From positions 13,693-77,692 of the forward strand of contig DGIT01000144.1 of the NCBI GenBank assembly GCA_002386465.1: a stretch of DNA of 64,000 bases. The letters are read 5' to 3'. The notes under the pieces were generated by a model. The model did not search any database. It worked only from the letters and a program-made list of their open reading frames with translations, and had not been told where the DNA came from. The position numbers and the translations under genes were made by a program. Source of the DNA: Burkholderiales bacterium UBA4615 (lineage in GTDB: Bacteria; Pseudomonadota; Gammaproteobacteria; Burkholderiales; Burkholderiaceae_E). Shown piece by piece: positions 1-9,052 of this stretch (its first letter is position 1; each line of letters opens with the position of its first letter).

Positions 1-79
1 AGGCTTGGCGTGCAGACGGGGCTTGAATCGCAGCCCCATCAGGCAATCTCTTCGCGCCACAAGCTAAAAGGCCAATCTG

Positions 80-135
80 AAAAAATAAATCGCCCGCGTG
101 GGCCAATCCCGATAAGTCGGGTGGCCGGGCGGGCG
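80..135 (-). terminator. Rho-independent terminator after the pilin-like gene
   Basis: Read on the minus strand, an interrupted stem (CGCCCGC pairing with GCGGGCG, then GGCCA with TGGCC, then CCCGA with TCGGG, loop near 111-114) is followed at once by the T-rich run ATTTATTTTTT. It starts about 40 bases after the stop codon at 176, so it most simply ends that transcript. Confidence 0.85.
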
Positions 136-175
136 ACGGGTACTGCGGGTCGGGACTCGAAAGCCCCGGGATGGA

Positions 176-709
176 TCAGTAGTTGATCGTGACCAGAACG
201 GTGTCGGTGTACGAGCCGGGCACAGCACCTTCCTGGACGGGGATCCGACCGTAGACCGTATTCTCCACTGCCGTGCCCAGCCCAGCGCCCGAGCCCGTCA
301 CGGTGTTGCCAGCGCTGCCTGTAGTGCTGCCCCAATTCACCGTGCGCGTGCTGTCTGAGTACAGGTTGTAGTCGATGGTGTTGCTGCCGCCATCGCTCAT
401 CTTGCGCGCGCCACTCGCCGAACCGCCGTTCGCGCCGGCGCCGAGCAGGATTTCGATCGGGGAGGTGCTCGTGCACTTGACGGAAACTGTCGAGGTGGTG
501 TCTTTAGCGGTATCTGCCTGGAAATCGCCAAACGAGAGGTTGCTTGCCGACTGTGCCTTGCAGAAGTGCACCACCGATGCGCTCACAGCCATGTTCGTTG
601 TCACGTTGCCAGTGCCCGAGGGCGCAGCATAAGGGGCAGCCATCGCCACGCCGGAACCAATCACAGCCACCGCAGCAGCCACCGATTTGATGAGGGTCAG
701 TTTTTTCAT
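176..709 (-). CDS. Spore coat protein U (SCPU) domain pilin-like protein
   Basis: 177-residue secreted protein. The start MKKLTLIKS is followed by a hydrophobic stretch and a typical signal peptidase site after AMA (near residue 24). The mature part is rich in Ser, Thr and Gly, has two cysteines (HFCKA and VKCTS) and ends in VTINY, the pattern of SCPU/Csu-type subunits that are exported and assembled through a chaperone-usher route. I chose the ATG at 709, with TTAGGA upstream, because a longer reading from 787 would bury the signal peptide. No chaperone or usher gene lies in the window, so it is either an orphan subunit or its assembly genes lie beyond the left edge. Confidence 0.8.
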   Translation of the reverse strand: MKKLTLIKSVAAAVAVIGSGVAMAAPYAAPSGTGNVTTNMAVSASVVHFCKAQSASNLSFGDFQADTAKDTTSTVSVKCTSTSPIEILLGAGANGGSASGARKMSDGGSNTIDYNLYSDSTRTVNWGSTTGSAGNTVTGSGAGLGTAVENTVYGRIPVQEGAVPGSYTDTVLVTINY

Positions 710-1079
710 GATGTGTGTCCTAAGGTCTAAAGAGTTAAGTTCAAAGGGTTGTGTTCCATAACTGCCGGCAGCCGCCTGAAGCACCACACTGAGATCACTG
801 CAACTCAGGACAGCGCTGCCTTGGAATGAACTCTAAGGACGTCGCTTAGACCGATCTGTGCAAGACCGCACACTTCACTGTTTGGAAGAAGATTTTTTCC
901 CCATCTGGACACGATCTTCCGAGTCTCGCCACAGTCCGGCAATGAGTTGCCGACAAACGGCAGCCCGATGAGCGCAAACGGCGTGAACTAGTGCACGTCG
1001 GGCGATTTTCCATGGGCAAATAGAGCCGTCGCACGCCGAAGACGCTCTGATTCAATGGTTCGTGGCGAAAAAGTATTGC
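710..1079. other. Intergenic region between pilin and MATE genes
   Basis: About 370 bases without a convincing gene. A minus-strand reading frame at 846-1055 has no recognisable features and no ribosome site. The right-hand part must hold the upstream region of the pilin gene. An imperfect hairpin at 1022-1048 (AGAGC/GCTCT arms) may end the MATE transcript but has no T tract. Confidence 0.5.
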
Positions 1080-2447
1080 TCAGGAAGACTTAGGACCCCA
1101 TCGGGTCAGCTTCACGAACAAAGCTGTAGTCACACCATAGAGCGCCATGGCTGCGCCGACCAGTGCAAACAGTTGCCAGGGCGGCGCCTGCATCGAGGAA
1201 AGCCATGCGCCCACCCCAGCCACCAGCAGCAGCCGCACACTTGCAGCCAGGACCGGCCCCAGGATGCGACCAGAGCCTTGCGAGGCGAAATACAGGGTCA
1301 ACCCCATGCCGAAAAAGCCAAAGGCTGGACCTGCCCAGCGCAGATACTGGGCCGCATAGTCCAGCACCACCGGATCGCTGCTGAAGAAATGCGACCACGC
1401 ACCGGGGAACACAGCGACCAGTAAGCCCAGGCTGCCCAGGTTGATGGCCGACAGCACGCCAGCTGTCCAGGCCACCTTGCGCGCCCGGGCCACGTCGCCT
1501 GCGCCAATGGCCATACCAACCATGGGCACCGACGCCACGCCAATGCCAAACGCAATCGGGATCAGCATGAACTCCAGGCGCTGACCGATGCCATAACCTG
1601 CGAGCGGTGCCACACCCAGCGGCGCGATCAGCCCGGTAAAAATCAATACCGTCAGTACCGACTGGATGGGCGAGAGACACGCCAGCGCGCCGACCTTCAG
1701 GATGTCGAAGAACATGTCGCGCTGCGGCGTGAAGCCCGCGAACGACAGCCGCACCCGGGCACGCCCACTGAAAAGCCACCACAACAAAAACGCCACGCCC
1801 AGAGCACTTGAAATGACCTGGCCAAGTGCCACCCCAGGCATCCCCCACTTCGGGAACGGACCCAACCCCAGGCCCAGGCCACCGCCCAGCACAATTTGCA
1901 GCAAGGCCGCGACCACCAGCGTGGACGAAGGCGTGCGCATATCGCCTGTGCCGCGCAAAATGGACGCGAGCGTGTTGAGCAGCCAGATCAGCCAGGCGCC
2001 CGAGAACAGCACCGTGGCATAGCGCCCTGCCTGCACCAGCACCTCGCCTCGACCGCCCAGCAGTTCAAAGAGCGCAGGCCCGAACACCAGGAACAGCACA
2101 GATGTAAGCGCCCCTGCCGCGGCGCCGATACACAGCGCATGCAAGGACAGCGTACGTGCGCGGGGAAAGTCTTGAGCACCGATGGCGCGGCTGACCGCCG
2201 ACGACACACCGCCGCCCATGGCGCCCGCCGACATCATGCCCACCAGCATCACGAACGGAAACACCAACGCCATGGCTGCCAGCGGGGCTGTGCCCAGGAT
2301 GCCGACATAGCGGGTTTCGGCAATGCCTACCAGCACGGACACCAACATGGAGAGCATGTTGGGCAGTGCCAGCCGAAGCAGCGTGGGCACAATCGGCCCG
2401 CTGACCAGCAGGGCAGACGCAGGCGGCTTAGGCGATGGAGGTTTCAT
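1080..2447 (-). CDS. MATE family multidrug/organic cation efflux protein
   Basis: 455-residue integral membrane protein with about twelve hydrophobic segments arranged as two similar halves. The N-terminal half has the MATE pattern: a proline-rich lead, then LLRLALPNMLSMLV and a Gly-rich loop. MATE proteins export drugs or metabolites using Na+ or H+ gradients in the inner membrane. The length fits the family (about 450). It is divergent from a MarR regulator, and a palindrome lies just before its ATG, which suggests MarR-type repression relieved by a substrate. No clear Shine-Dalgarno sequence precedes the ATG at 2447. The substrate cannot be read from the sequence. Confidence 0.88.
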   Translation of the reverse strand: MKPPSPKPPASALLVSGPIVPTLLRLALPNMLSMLVSVLVGIAETRYVGILGTAPLAAMALVFPFVMLVGMMSAGAMGGGVSSAVSRAIGAQDFPRARTLSLHALCIGAAAGALTSVLFLVFGPALFELLGGRGEVLVQAGRYATVLFSGAWLIWLLNTLASILRGTGDMRTPSSTLVVAALLQIVLGGGLGLGLGPFPKWGMPGVALGQVISSALGVAFLLWWLFSGRARVRLSFAGFTPQRDMFFDILKVGALACLSPIQSVLTVLIFTGLIAPLGVAPLAGYGIGQRLEFMLIPIAFGIGVASVPMVGMAIGAGDVARARKVAWTAGVLSAINLGSLGLLVAVFPGAWSHFFSSDPVVLDYAAQYLRWAGPAFGFFGMGLTLYFASQGSGRILGPVLAASVRLLLVAGVGAWLSSMQAPPWQLFALVGAAMALYGVTTALFVKLTRWGPKSS

Positions 2448-2449
2448 AG

Positions 2450-2476
2450 TTGCATCTGCAATGGTTGCAGTTACAA
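2450..2476. promoter_or_regulatory. Candidate MarR operator between MATE and marR-like genes
   Basis: TTGCATCTGCAA (2450-2461) is a palindrome with TTGCA/TGCAA arms. A degraded copy, TTGCAGTTACAA, follows at 2465-2476, 15 bases further on. The pair lies directly upstream of the MATE start and between divergent genes, the usual place for a MarR site. On the minus strand TTGCAG and TGTAAC, 17 bases apart, could be a weak -35/-10 pair overlapping the second copy. Confidence 0.5.
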
Positions 2477-2532
2477 TCTACGCTGATCTGCGCTGCAACA
2501 CCAGTCTGCGCATCAACTCGTGGAACCACGCC

Positions 2533-2997
2533 ATGGCCGATCCCACATCCAGCACGCCCCGAGGCTGTACCCACTACAAGCTGCGACAACTCCAGCGCGC
2601 AGTGGGTCGCCACTACGACGCCGAGCTGGCTCACGCCGGGCTCAAGGGCACGCAGTACTCGCTGCTGTCCTCCGTGGTAACGATGGCCCCGGTGCAACCC
2701 GCCGAACTGGCGCGCAGCATGGGCATGGATGCCTCGACCCTCACGCGCAACCTGCGCGTGCTGATCGACGAAGGCTGGATCGTGCAAGGCCCTGGCAAGG
2801 ATGCGCGCAGCCGGCTGGTGGAGGTTACTGCAGCAGGCCGTGCGAAGCACAAGGAAGCACAACGTTACTGGAAGCGGGCGCAGCTGGCGCTGAACCAGCG
2901 ACTGGGCATTGACAGCGTGGTCGCGCTCCATGGTCTGATTGATCACGGGCTCGCGTTGCTTACTGACTCTGCCAACGAAACCGAGACTCAGGAATGA
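2533..2997 (+). CDS. MarR family transcriptional regulator
   Basis: 154-residue winged-helix regulator. The central part reads as a MarR DNA-binding domain: LKGTQYSLLSSV, then QPAELARSMGMDASTLTRNLRVL as helix-turn-helix, then a basic wing (PGKDARSRLVEVT). Helices at both ends would dimerise. I chose the ATG at 2533 (MADPTSS) because the upstream in-frame extension overlaps the divergent MATE gene and has no domain. Its stop overlaps the start of the molybdopterin oxidoreductase by four bases (ATGA), so the two are translated together. It probably controls the divergent MATE gene and itself through the palindromes at 2450-2476. Confidence 0.87.
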   Translation: MADPTSSTPRGCTHYKLRQLQRAVGRHYDAELAHAGLKGTQYSLLSSVVTMAPVQPAELARSMGMDASTLTRNLRVLIDEGWIVQGPGKDARSRLVEVTAAGRAKHKEAQRYWKRAQLALNQRLGIDSVVALHGLIDHGLALLTDSANETETQE

Positions 2998-5360
2998 GTC
3001 TGAACGCTTTGCACTCCGCCGATCATATGAAAAACGACCTTCGCTGGCACAAGACCGCCTGCAACCTGTGTTACATCAATTGCGGGGTGGAGGTTGGCGT
3101 GGCGGGCGAAGGTGCGCAGGCCCGCATCGTGCGTGTGCGCGGCGACAAAGCCAGCCCGAAATCGCATGGCTATCTGTGCAACAAGGCGCAGGGCATTCCA
3201 GGTTATGTGCATCACAAGGACCGGCTGACCACGCCGCTTCGCAAGCGCGCCGACGGCACCCACGAGGCCATCGATTGGGACACGGCCGTTGCCGAAATTG
3301 CTCAACGCCTGGGCCGCATCCGCGATGTGCATGGCGGCCGGTCTCTGGCCCTCTATGGCGGTGGCGGTCAGGGCAACCATGCGGGCGGCGCCTATGCCAA
3401 CGCGCTGATGCGCGGGCTGGGGTCGCGCAATGTGTTCAACGCGCTCTCCCAAGAAAAGACCGGCGACTTCTGGGTGAACGGGCATCTGTTTGGCTCGCAA
3501 ACCTGTCATACCGCAGAAGATGTAGAACACTGCGACCTGCTGCTGGTCATCGGCGCCAACCCCTGGCTTGCACACGGTTTTCCGAATGCACGCGACCACC
3601 TGAACGCGATCCGTAAGGATCCGAGCCGCTCGCTGGTGGTGATTGACCCGCGACGGACCGAAACCGCCGAAGTGGCCGACGTGCATTTGGCCGTGCGCCC
3701 CGGCACCGATGCCTTTTTGATGGGTGCCTTGCTTGCCTTACTGATGCAGCGCGGCGGCTTCAACGACGCGTTCATTGCGCAGCACACGAGTGGCATCGAC
3801 GCCATCCGGCAGGCACTGGAAGCTGTTCCGATTGAGCGCTGGGCGCAACGCGCGGATGTGACACTCGTGCAGCTCGAAGATCTGGCGGCGCGCATCATGC
3901 GTGCGCGCAGCATGGTGATTCGCGTGGAACTGGGCCTGCAGCAGGGCGTGCACTCCACCCTCAATTCGTACCTGGAAAAACTGCTGTTCCTGACCACAGG
4001 TCATTTCGGGCGTCCAGGCACCAACACGCTGCACAGTTGGCTGCAACCGTTGTGGGGCAATGCCCGCGGCCAGCGCTTCGAGCCCACCGGCACCGAGGTG
4101 ATTGCGGGCCTGCTGCCACCGAACGTGTTTCCGGACGCGGTTCTGAGCGCACATCCCGATCGCCTGCGCGCGGTTTGGGTGGACAGCAGCAACCCGGTCA
4201 ATACGGCCGCCGACACCGGCCGGGTGATCGAGGCCCTGCGCGCGCTGGAACTGCTGGTGGTCGTCGATGTGGCCTACACCGAAACCGCTGCACTGGCGGA
4301 CTATGTGCTGCCCGCTTCCTCGCAATACGAGAAGTGCGAATACACGCTCTTCAACTTCGAGGCGCCCACCAATTACTTCCATGTGCGTGCGCCAGTGCTG
4401 GAACCGCTCGCCGGCTCATTGCCCGAGCCCCAGATCTATCAGCGGCTGGCACAGGCCATGGGCCTGATGCCCCCGGCAGACGCCATGCGCCGCTTAAGCG
4501 AAGCGGGCAGAGAGGGCATCGATGCGTTTGCGCATGCGTTTGCAGAAGTCGCGCCGCAGTATCCTGAGGCCGGCCCCGTCATGCCCCTGGTGCTGTATGC
4601 CACGCTAGGCTCGTCGCTGCCCGATGGCACGGCTGCGGCTGCGCCACTTTGGGGTGCTGCGCAGCGCGTAGCCAAGACGCAAGGCGAGGCAGTGAGGCGC
4701 GCCCTGGGCGCAGACGCAAGCCTGTCTCCAGCCGCACTGGGTAAGACCCTCTTTGAGCAACTTGTGTCGGCGCGGTCGGGTCTGGCCTTCTCCTCGCACA
4801 CCGACCCCTGGTCGCTGGTCGAGCACGCGGACGGGCGCATCCGCCTTGAGGTGCCGGTGCTCCTTGAGTCACTCGCTGCGCTGGAGCAGCTGCACCCGGT
4901 GCCCGATGCGCAGTGGCCCTTCGTGCTGTCAGCGGGACAGCGCCGCTTGCAGAACGCGAATCAGATCTTTCGCGATCCGTCGTTCCGACGCAGTGACCCG
5001 GATGGTGCCCTGCGGATCCACCCCGACGACCTGAGCGCGCTGGGCGCAGCCGAAGGCGACTGGATGGTGGTGGAATCAGCCCGCGGTCGGCTGGTGGTGC
5101 GCAGCAAACACGATCAAGGCTTGCGTCGCGGCTATGTAGTACTGCCTCACGGCTATGGCCAGGCCTATCCCAATGCGCAAGGCGTGCGCGTCACCGCAGG
5201 CCCGCAAATCAATCTGCTGACCGACAGTGCCTGGCGTGACCCGATTGCCGGCACGCCGTATCACAAGCATGTGCCGGTCCGGATCGTGCAGGCGAGTGCT
5301 CAGCAGGCTGCGCAGGCTGAAGAGCAGTCCCAGCAAGTCAGGCAGACCACGACTGCGTGA
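2994..5360 (+). CDS. Molybdopterin-dependent oxidoreductase, formate-dehydrogenase-like superfamily
   Basis: 788-residue enzyme of the DMSO reductase/formate dehydrogenase superfamily. The N-terminus carries a [4Fe-4S] site as Cys23-x2-Cys26-x3-Cys30-x31-Cys62. A Cys-His pair (C171-H172, in SQTCHT) occupies the place of the molybdenum-ligating Sec/Cys-His of formate dehydrogenases. The molybdopterin body follows (VIDPRRTETAEVADVHLAVRPG), and the C-terminal 120 residues form a dinucleotide-binding domain (RIHPDDLSALGAAEGDW). There is no Tat signal, so it is cytoplasmic. It overlaps the MarR gene by ATGA. No partner Fe-S or diaphorase subunit is adjacent, so the electron acceptor and substrate are unknown. 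Confidence 0.85.
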   Translation: MSLNALHSADHMKNDLRWHKTACNLCYINCGVEVGVAGEGAQARIVRVRGDKASPKSHGYLCNKAQGIPGYVHHKDRLTTPLRKRADGTHEAIDWDTAVAEIAQRLGRIRDVHGGRSLALYGGGGQGNHAGGAYANALMRGLGSRNVFNALSQEKTGDFWVNGHLFGSQTCHTAEDVEHCDLLLVIGANPWLAHGFPNARDHLNAIRKDPSRSLVVIDPRRTETAEVADVHLAVRPGTDAFLMGALLALLMQRGGFNDAFIAQHTSGIDAIRQALEAVPIERWAQRADVTLVQLEDLAARIMRARSMVIRVELGLQQGVHSTLNSYLEKLLFLTTGHFGRPGTNTLHSWLQPLWGNARGQRFEPTGTEVIAGLLPPNVFPDAVLSAHPDRLRAVWVDSSNPVNTAADTGRVIEALRALELLVVVDVAYTETAALADYVLPASSQYEKCEYTLFNFEAPTNYFHVRAPVLEPLAGSLPEPQIYQRLAQAMGLMPPADAMRRLSEAGREGIDAFAHAFAEVAPQYPEAGPVMPLVLYATLGSSLPDGTAAAAPLWGAAQRVAKTQGEAVRRALGADASLSPAALGKTLFEQLVSARSGLAFSSHTDPWSLVEHADGRIRLEVPVLLESLAALEQLHPVPDAQWPFVLSAGQRRLQNANQIFRDPSFRRSDPDGALRIHPDDLSALGAAEGDWMVVESARGRLVVRSKHDQGLRRGYVVLPHGYGQAYPNAQGVRVTAGPQINLLTDSAWRDPIAGTPYHKHVPVRIVQASAQQAAQAEEQSQQVRQTTTA

Positions 5361-5529
5361 TCAGCAGTCCCTGCTCGCAGCCTCAGGATCGGGGCAGGCG
5401 CGGCCAGTCTCTGGGTCGCAGGTGTCGGGTGGGCATCAAGGCGCCCCGTCATGGCTCTTTCGATCGGCTCGGGTACGATAGAACGGATTCGCCGGCCGTC
5501 CGGCGCACCTTTTTGCGATTCGTACAGCC

Positions 5530-6318
5530 TTGAACACCTCGCCCGACCGCCTTGAAGGTGCCCCCAACTTCCGCTCGGTGGCTGCCTTGCCGGCGGCTGA
5601 CGGGCTGCATGTTCAACCACTGAAACTATTTCGCTCCGACGCGCTGCATAAGCTCACGCCTGCCGATGTGGATCGCCTGGCCGCCCTGCGCATTGGCACG
5701 GTGCTCGATCTGCGGCGCGAAGACGAGCGTAACTGGGCACCCAGCCGCTGGCCCGAGCAAATACAGCCGGTCATCCGGTTTTTCGATGCCTCGCCCGAAC
5801 TGGAAGTGGTGCAGGCCGGCGGGTGGCGCAATGCGATCGAGCAGCCTGATTTCGACGTGACCCAATCCCGCGCCTGGATGACCGAGACCTACGCACGCAT
5901 GCCCAGGGCCCTGGCACCCGCGGTGCGTGATGCGCTCATGACCTTGTCGAACCCCGACCCCGACGCTGCACGCATGCTGGTGCATTGCACGGCAGGCAAG
6001 GACCGGACGGGCTTTGTCTGTGCCATGGTGCTGGCCGCGCTGGAGGTGCCACAGGAGGCAATCCTGGAGGACTACCTGGAGAGCAGCCGGCGCAAACCTC
6101 CGGAAGCACTGGCGCGCTCTTTGCTGGATTACCACCGCATTCCGATCGACACACGCACCCTCAGGGCGCTGACTCAGATTGCGGCGGTCCGCGAGGACTA
6201 TCTGGCAACCGCGCTCACAACCGCTCGCGAACAGTTCGGGTCAGTCAACGCCTACCTCGCCTATTGCGGTCTGGACGCAAACCGGCGCACGGCGCTGCAG
6301 CACGCCCTGCTGGCCTGA
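5530..6318 (+). CDS. Tyrosine/dual-specificity phosphatase (PtpB/LipA-like family)
   Basis: 262-residue protein with the cysteine phosphatase loop HCTAGKDRTG (Cys153, Arg159), the form found in the tyrosine-serine phosphatase family related to mycobacterial PtpB. The N-terminus (GAPNFRSVAAL, then LFRSDALHKLTPADV) and the VLDLRREDE segment also match. The protein is expected to be cytosolic, removing phosphate from proteins or lipids. No ATG fits the conserved N-terminus, so TTG at 5530 is the likely start; the next ATG would remove the NFR motif. It is convergent with argE, with six bases between the stops. Confidence 0.82.
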   Translation: MNTSPDRLEGAPNFRSVAALPAADGLHVQPLKLFRSDALHKLTPADVDRLAALRIGTVLDLRREDERNWAPSRWPEQIQPVIRFFDASPELEVVQAGGWRNAIEQPDFDVTQSRAWMTETYARMPRALAPAVRDALMTLSNPDPDAARMLVHCTAGKDRTGFVCAMVLAALEVPQEAILEDYLESSRRKPPEALARSLLDYHRIPIDTRTLRALTQIAAVREDYLATALTTAREQFGSVNAYLAYCGLDANRRTALQHALLA

Positions 6319-6324
6319 GACCAA

Positions 6325-7554
6325 TCAGGCGCGCCAGTCGAGTTTCGACTCGATCAGCCGCTGCATGAAGGTATCGCAGGCGGCCAGCTGATCCAGAGAC
6401 ACGAATTCATCGGGGCGATGGGCGTCATCGATGCTGCCCGGCCCAATGATGACCGTGGGAATGCCCGCCTGCGAAAAGATGCCGGCTTCGGTGCCGAAGG
6501 TGACCTTGCCTGCGCCCTTCGTGCGAGCCAGCCGGCGCGCATACGAGACGATGGGTGCAGTGTCTTCCACCACGAAGGCTGGCACGCCCGCCAGGAACTC
6601 CACTTCGCAGCCGGTTTCGGGGGATTCGCGCTTCATCTGAGCATCGAGCTGTGCTGCAAAGGCGCGGATCTCGGCGTGAAGCGCATCGAATGAAGTGCCG
6701 GGCATGGTGCGCAGATCGACCGTCAACTCACACTGATTGGGCACGATGTTCTGGGCTGTGCCGCCCGAGATGGTGGTGGTCTGAATGGTGCTGAAAGGCA
6801 CAGGGAAACCTTCGTCACGTTGCTCTTCGCGCCTGAAGCGACCCGCCACGTCGCGCATGAAGACCACCAGTTGCGCCGCGTATTCCACGGCGTTCACACC
6901 ATGGGTGGGCATGGCCGAATGGGCTTCGCGGCCACGAAAGCAGCAACGCAGCCGCCAGGTGCCCTTGTGCGACACGATGGGGGTCATGAGGGTGGGCTCG
7001 CCCACGATGCACCCGGCTGGCTGAATGCCGGCTTCCTGCAGGTCCTTGATGAGCTCGTGCACCCCGAAGCAGCCGGTTTCTTCATCGTAGGTAAAGGCGA
7101 AGTGCACGGCACTGGGCAGATTGGCCTGCAAAATGGCTGGGGCAGCTGCAATCGCGCTGGCAATGTAGCCCTTCATGTCTGCAGTGCCGCGCCCGAAGAG
7201 CTTGCCGTCGCGCTCGGTGAGCGTGAAGGGATCGCTGTGCCAATCCTGACCGTCCACCGGCACCACATCGGTGTGGCCCGACAGCACGATGCCGGGCGCG
7301 CGCCCATCACCCAGGGTGGCAAACAGATTGGCCTTGCGCCGGTCGGCATCCCAGGTCAGCCTTGAGGCCACGCCGAGCCCCTTGAGCTCGTCGCGTACCC
7401 ATTCGATCAGCCCCAGATTGGAATTGCGGCTGACGGTATCGAAGCCCACCAGCGTGCGCAGAATGTCGAGCGTGCGAGCACTGGGGCGGGCTGTGTGCGA
7501 GGGCGCAGTCGCGGCGTTGGGGGCGAAACCGGGGACAGACTCGATCAGGGCCAT
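6325..7554 (-). CDS. argE: Acetylornithine deacetylase (M20 family)
   Basis: 409-residue zinc amidohydrolase that removes acetate from N-acetyl-ornithine in arginine synthesis. It has the M20 metal and catalytic residues: SGHTDVVPV (His94), GRGTADMKG (Asp126), DEETG (Glu158/159), GEPT, and a late histidine in DDAHRPDE. A dimerisation domain lies near residues 200-310. The ATG at 7554 (MALIESV) was preferred because the 59-residue upstream extension is basic, has no homology features and overlaps the promoter side of the next gene. Other M20 deacylases are possible, but the GTADMKG and SGHTDVVPV context is that of ArgE. Confidence 0.85.
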   Translation of the reverse strand: MALIESVPGFAPNAATAPSHTARPSARTLDILRTLVGFDTVSRNSNLGLIEWVRDELKGLGVASRLTWDADRRKANLFATLGDGRAPGIVLSGHTDVVPVDGQDWHSDPFTLTERDGKLFGRGTADMKGYIASAIAAAPAILQANLPSAVHFAFTYDEETGCFGVHELIKDLQEAGIQPAGCIVGEPTLMTPIVSHKGTWRLRCCFRGREAHSAMPTHGVNAVEYAAQLVVFMRDVAGRFRREEQRDEGFPVPFSTIQTTTISGGTAQNIVPNQCELTVDLRTMPGTSFDALHAEIRAFAAQLDAQMKRESPETGCEVEFLAGVPAFVVEDTAPIVSYARRLARTKGAGKVTFGTEAGIFSQAGIPTVIIGPGSIDDAHRPDEFVSLDQLAACDTFMQRLIESKLDWRA

Positions 7555-7675
7555 GGCAGCTCGGATTGCGAAACGAAGACCCGTTGAGCTTACCGCAGCC
7601 TGAGCACGGGCACCGCCAGACCGCGTGCGCTTCGGGTCTAATGGCAAGGTCTTCACCTTGCAGGAAGCGCGCTTG

Positions 7676-9052
7676 ATGCCTACACCCCGCCTCACATTCC
7701 TGGGTGCTGCCGGTACCGTAACTGGATCCAAGTACCTGCTGGAGTCCGCTGGCCGAAGGCTGCTGATCGATTGCGGCCTCTTTCAGGGCATGAAGGCCCT
7801 GCGCACGATGAACTGGGAACAGTTGCCGATTGATCCGGCCAGTATCGACGCGGTGCTGCTCACCCATGCCCATATCGATCACTCCGGGTACTTGCCTGCG
7901 CTGATTCGTGACGGCTTCAAGGGCCCGGTGTGGTGCACCTCAGCCACGGCGGAGCTGTGCCGGTTATTGCTTCCCGACAGCGGCCGATTGCAGGAAGAAG
8001 ATGCCGCCTATGCCAATCGCAAGGGCTATTCGAAACACCATCCGGCGTTGCCCTTGTACAACGAGGCCGATGCCGAGCGCGCGCTGCAGCACATTCGCAT
8101 CCTGCGATTCGATGAGCCCAAAGACCTCGGCCATGGGATGAGCGCAACGTTCTCGCATGCCGGACACATCCTGGGCGCTTCAAGCGTGCGGGTAGTCTTG
8201 GGCGAAGGGCAACCCTCGGTGCTGTTCTCGGGCGATCTGGGGCGCTATGACGATCTGCTGATGCGCGACCCGAACGATGCGCCAGCCGCCGATTTCCTGG
8301 TGATGGAAAGCACCTATGGGGACCGGCTGCACGGCGACGATGACCCCACCGACGAACTGGCACAGGCCATCAGCCGCACCATGGCGCGCGGCGGCAGCGT
8401 GATCATCCCGGCCTTTGCAGTGGGCCGCGCGCAGCTGCTGCTGCATGTCATCGCGCAACTGAAAGCGCGCAGCGCCATCCCTGATGTGCCGGTGTTTCTG
8501 AACAGCCCCATGGCGGTAGATACGACTGCGCTGTATCGCCGTTTTGCCCGCGGCCATCGTCTGGACGATGTGAAGCTTGCGGCCATGGCGGGCGTTGCGC
8601 GCATGGTGCGCTCGGTGGAAGAGTCGAAGGCCCTGAACCGCAACCGGATGCCCTCGGTGATCGTCTCGGCCAGCGGCATGGCTACGGGCGGACGGGTGCT
8701 GCATCACCTTGCAGCACTGGGGCCCGATGCGCGCAATACGATCATCCTGGTGGGGTATCAGTCGCCCGGCACACGGGGCGCCGATCTGCAGGCCGGCAAG
8801 CGCACGCTGCGCATGTTTGGCGGCGATGTCGATATTCGCGCGGAGGTGGTCTCCATTTCGGGGCTGTCGGCGCATGGCGATGCCGACGACCTGATGCATT
8901 GGGCCAAGAGCATGCCGGGCAAGCCACGGCGGACCTTTCTCGTTCACGGCGAACCGCCTGCGCAGCAGGTGTTCGCTGCGCGTCTGAAGGACGCGCTCGG
9001 CTGGCAGGTGGACATTCCTCAACGAGGCAGCAGCGTGGAGTTGGCAGCATGA
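7676..9052 (+). CDS. MBL-fold beta-CASP ribonuclease (CPSF/RNase J-like)
   Basis: 458-residue metallo-beta-lactamase-fold hydrolase of the beta-CASP group, which cleaves RNA. The zinc motif THAHIDHSGYLPAL (His64, His66, Asp68, His69) follows an N-terminal FLGAAGTVTGSKY. The beta-CASP part carries VIIPAFAVGRAQ and the C-terminal motifs SGLSAHGDADDL and LVHGEP. The ATG at 7676 has AGGAAG at proper spacing. The last four bases (ATGA) are shared with the start of the following receptor gene. Proteins of this type are common in bacteria as single-gene YsxB/exonuclease homologues, and their RNA targets are mostly undefined. Confidence 0.87.
   Translation: MPTPRLTFLGAAGTVTGSKYLLESAGRRLLIDCGLFQGMKALRTMNWEQLPIDPASIDAVLLTHAHIDHSGYLPALIRDGFKGPVWCTSATAELCRLLLPDSGRLQEEDAAYANRKGYSKHHPALPLYNEADAERALQHIRILRFDEPKDLGHGMSATFSHAGHILGASSVRVVLGEGQPSVLFSGDLGRYDDLLMRDPNDAPAADFLVMESTYGDRLHGDDDPTDELAQAISRTMARGGSVIIPAFAVGRAQLLLHVIAQLKARSAIPDVPVFLNSPMAVDTTALYRRFARGHRLDDVKLAAMAGVARMVRSVEESKALNRNRMPSVIVSASGMATGGRVLHHLAALGPDARNTIILVGYQSPGTRGADLQAGKRTLRMFGGDVDIRAEVVSISGLSAHGDADDLMHWAKSMPGKPRRTFLVHGEPPAQQVFAARLKDALGWQVDIPQRGSSVELAA

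Noticed and set aside
846..1055. Minus-strand 69-residue open frame
   Set aside because: No ribosome site, no recognisable domain, lies in the pilin-MATE gap.
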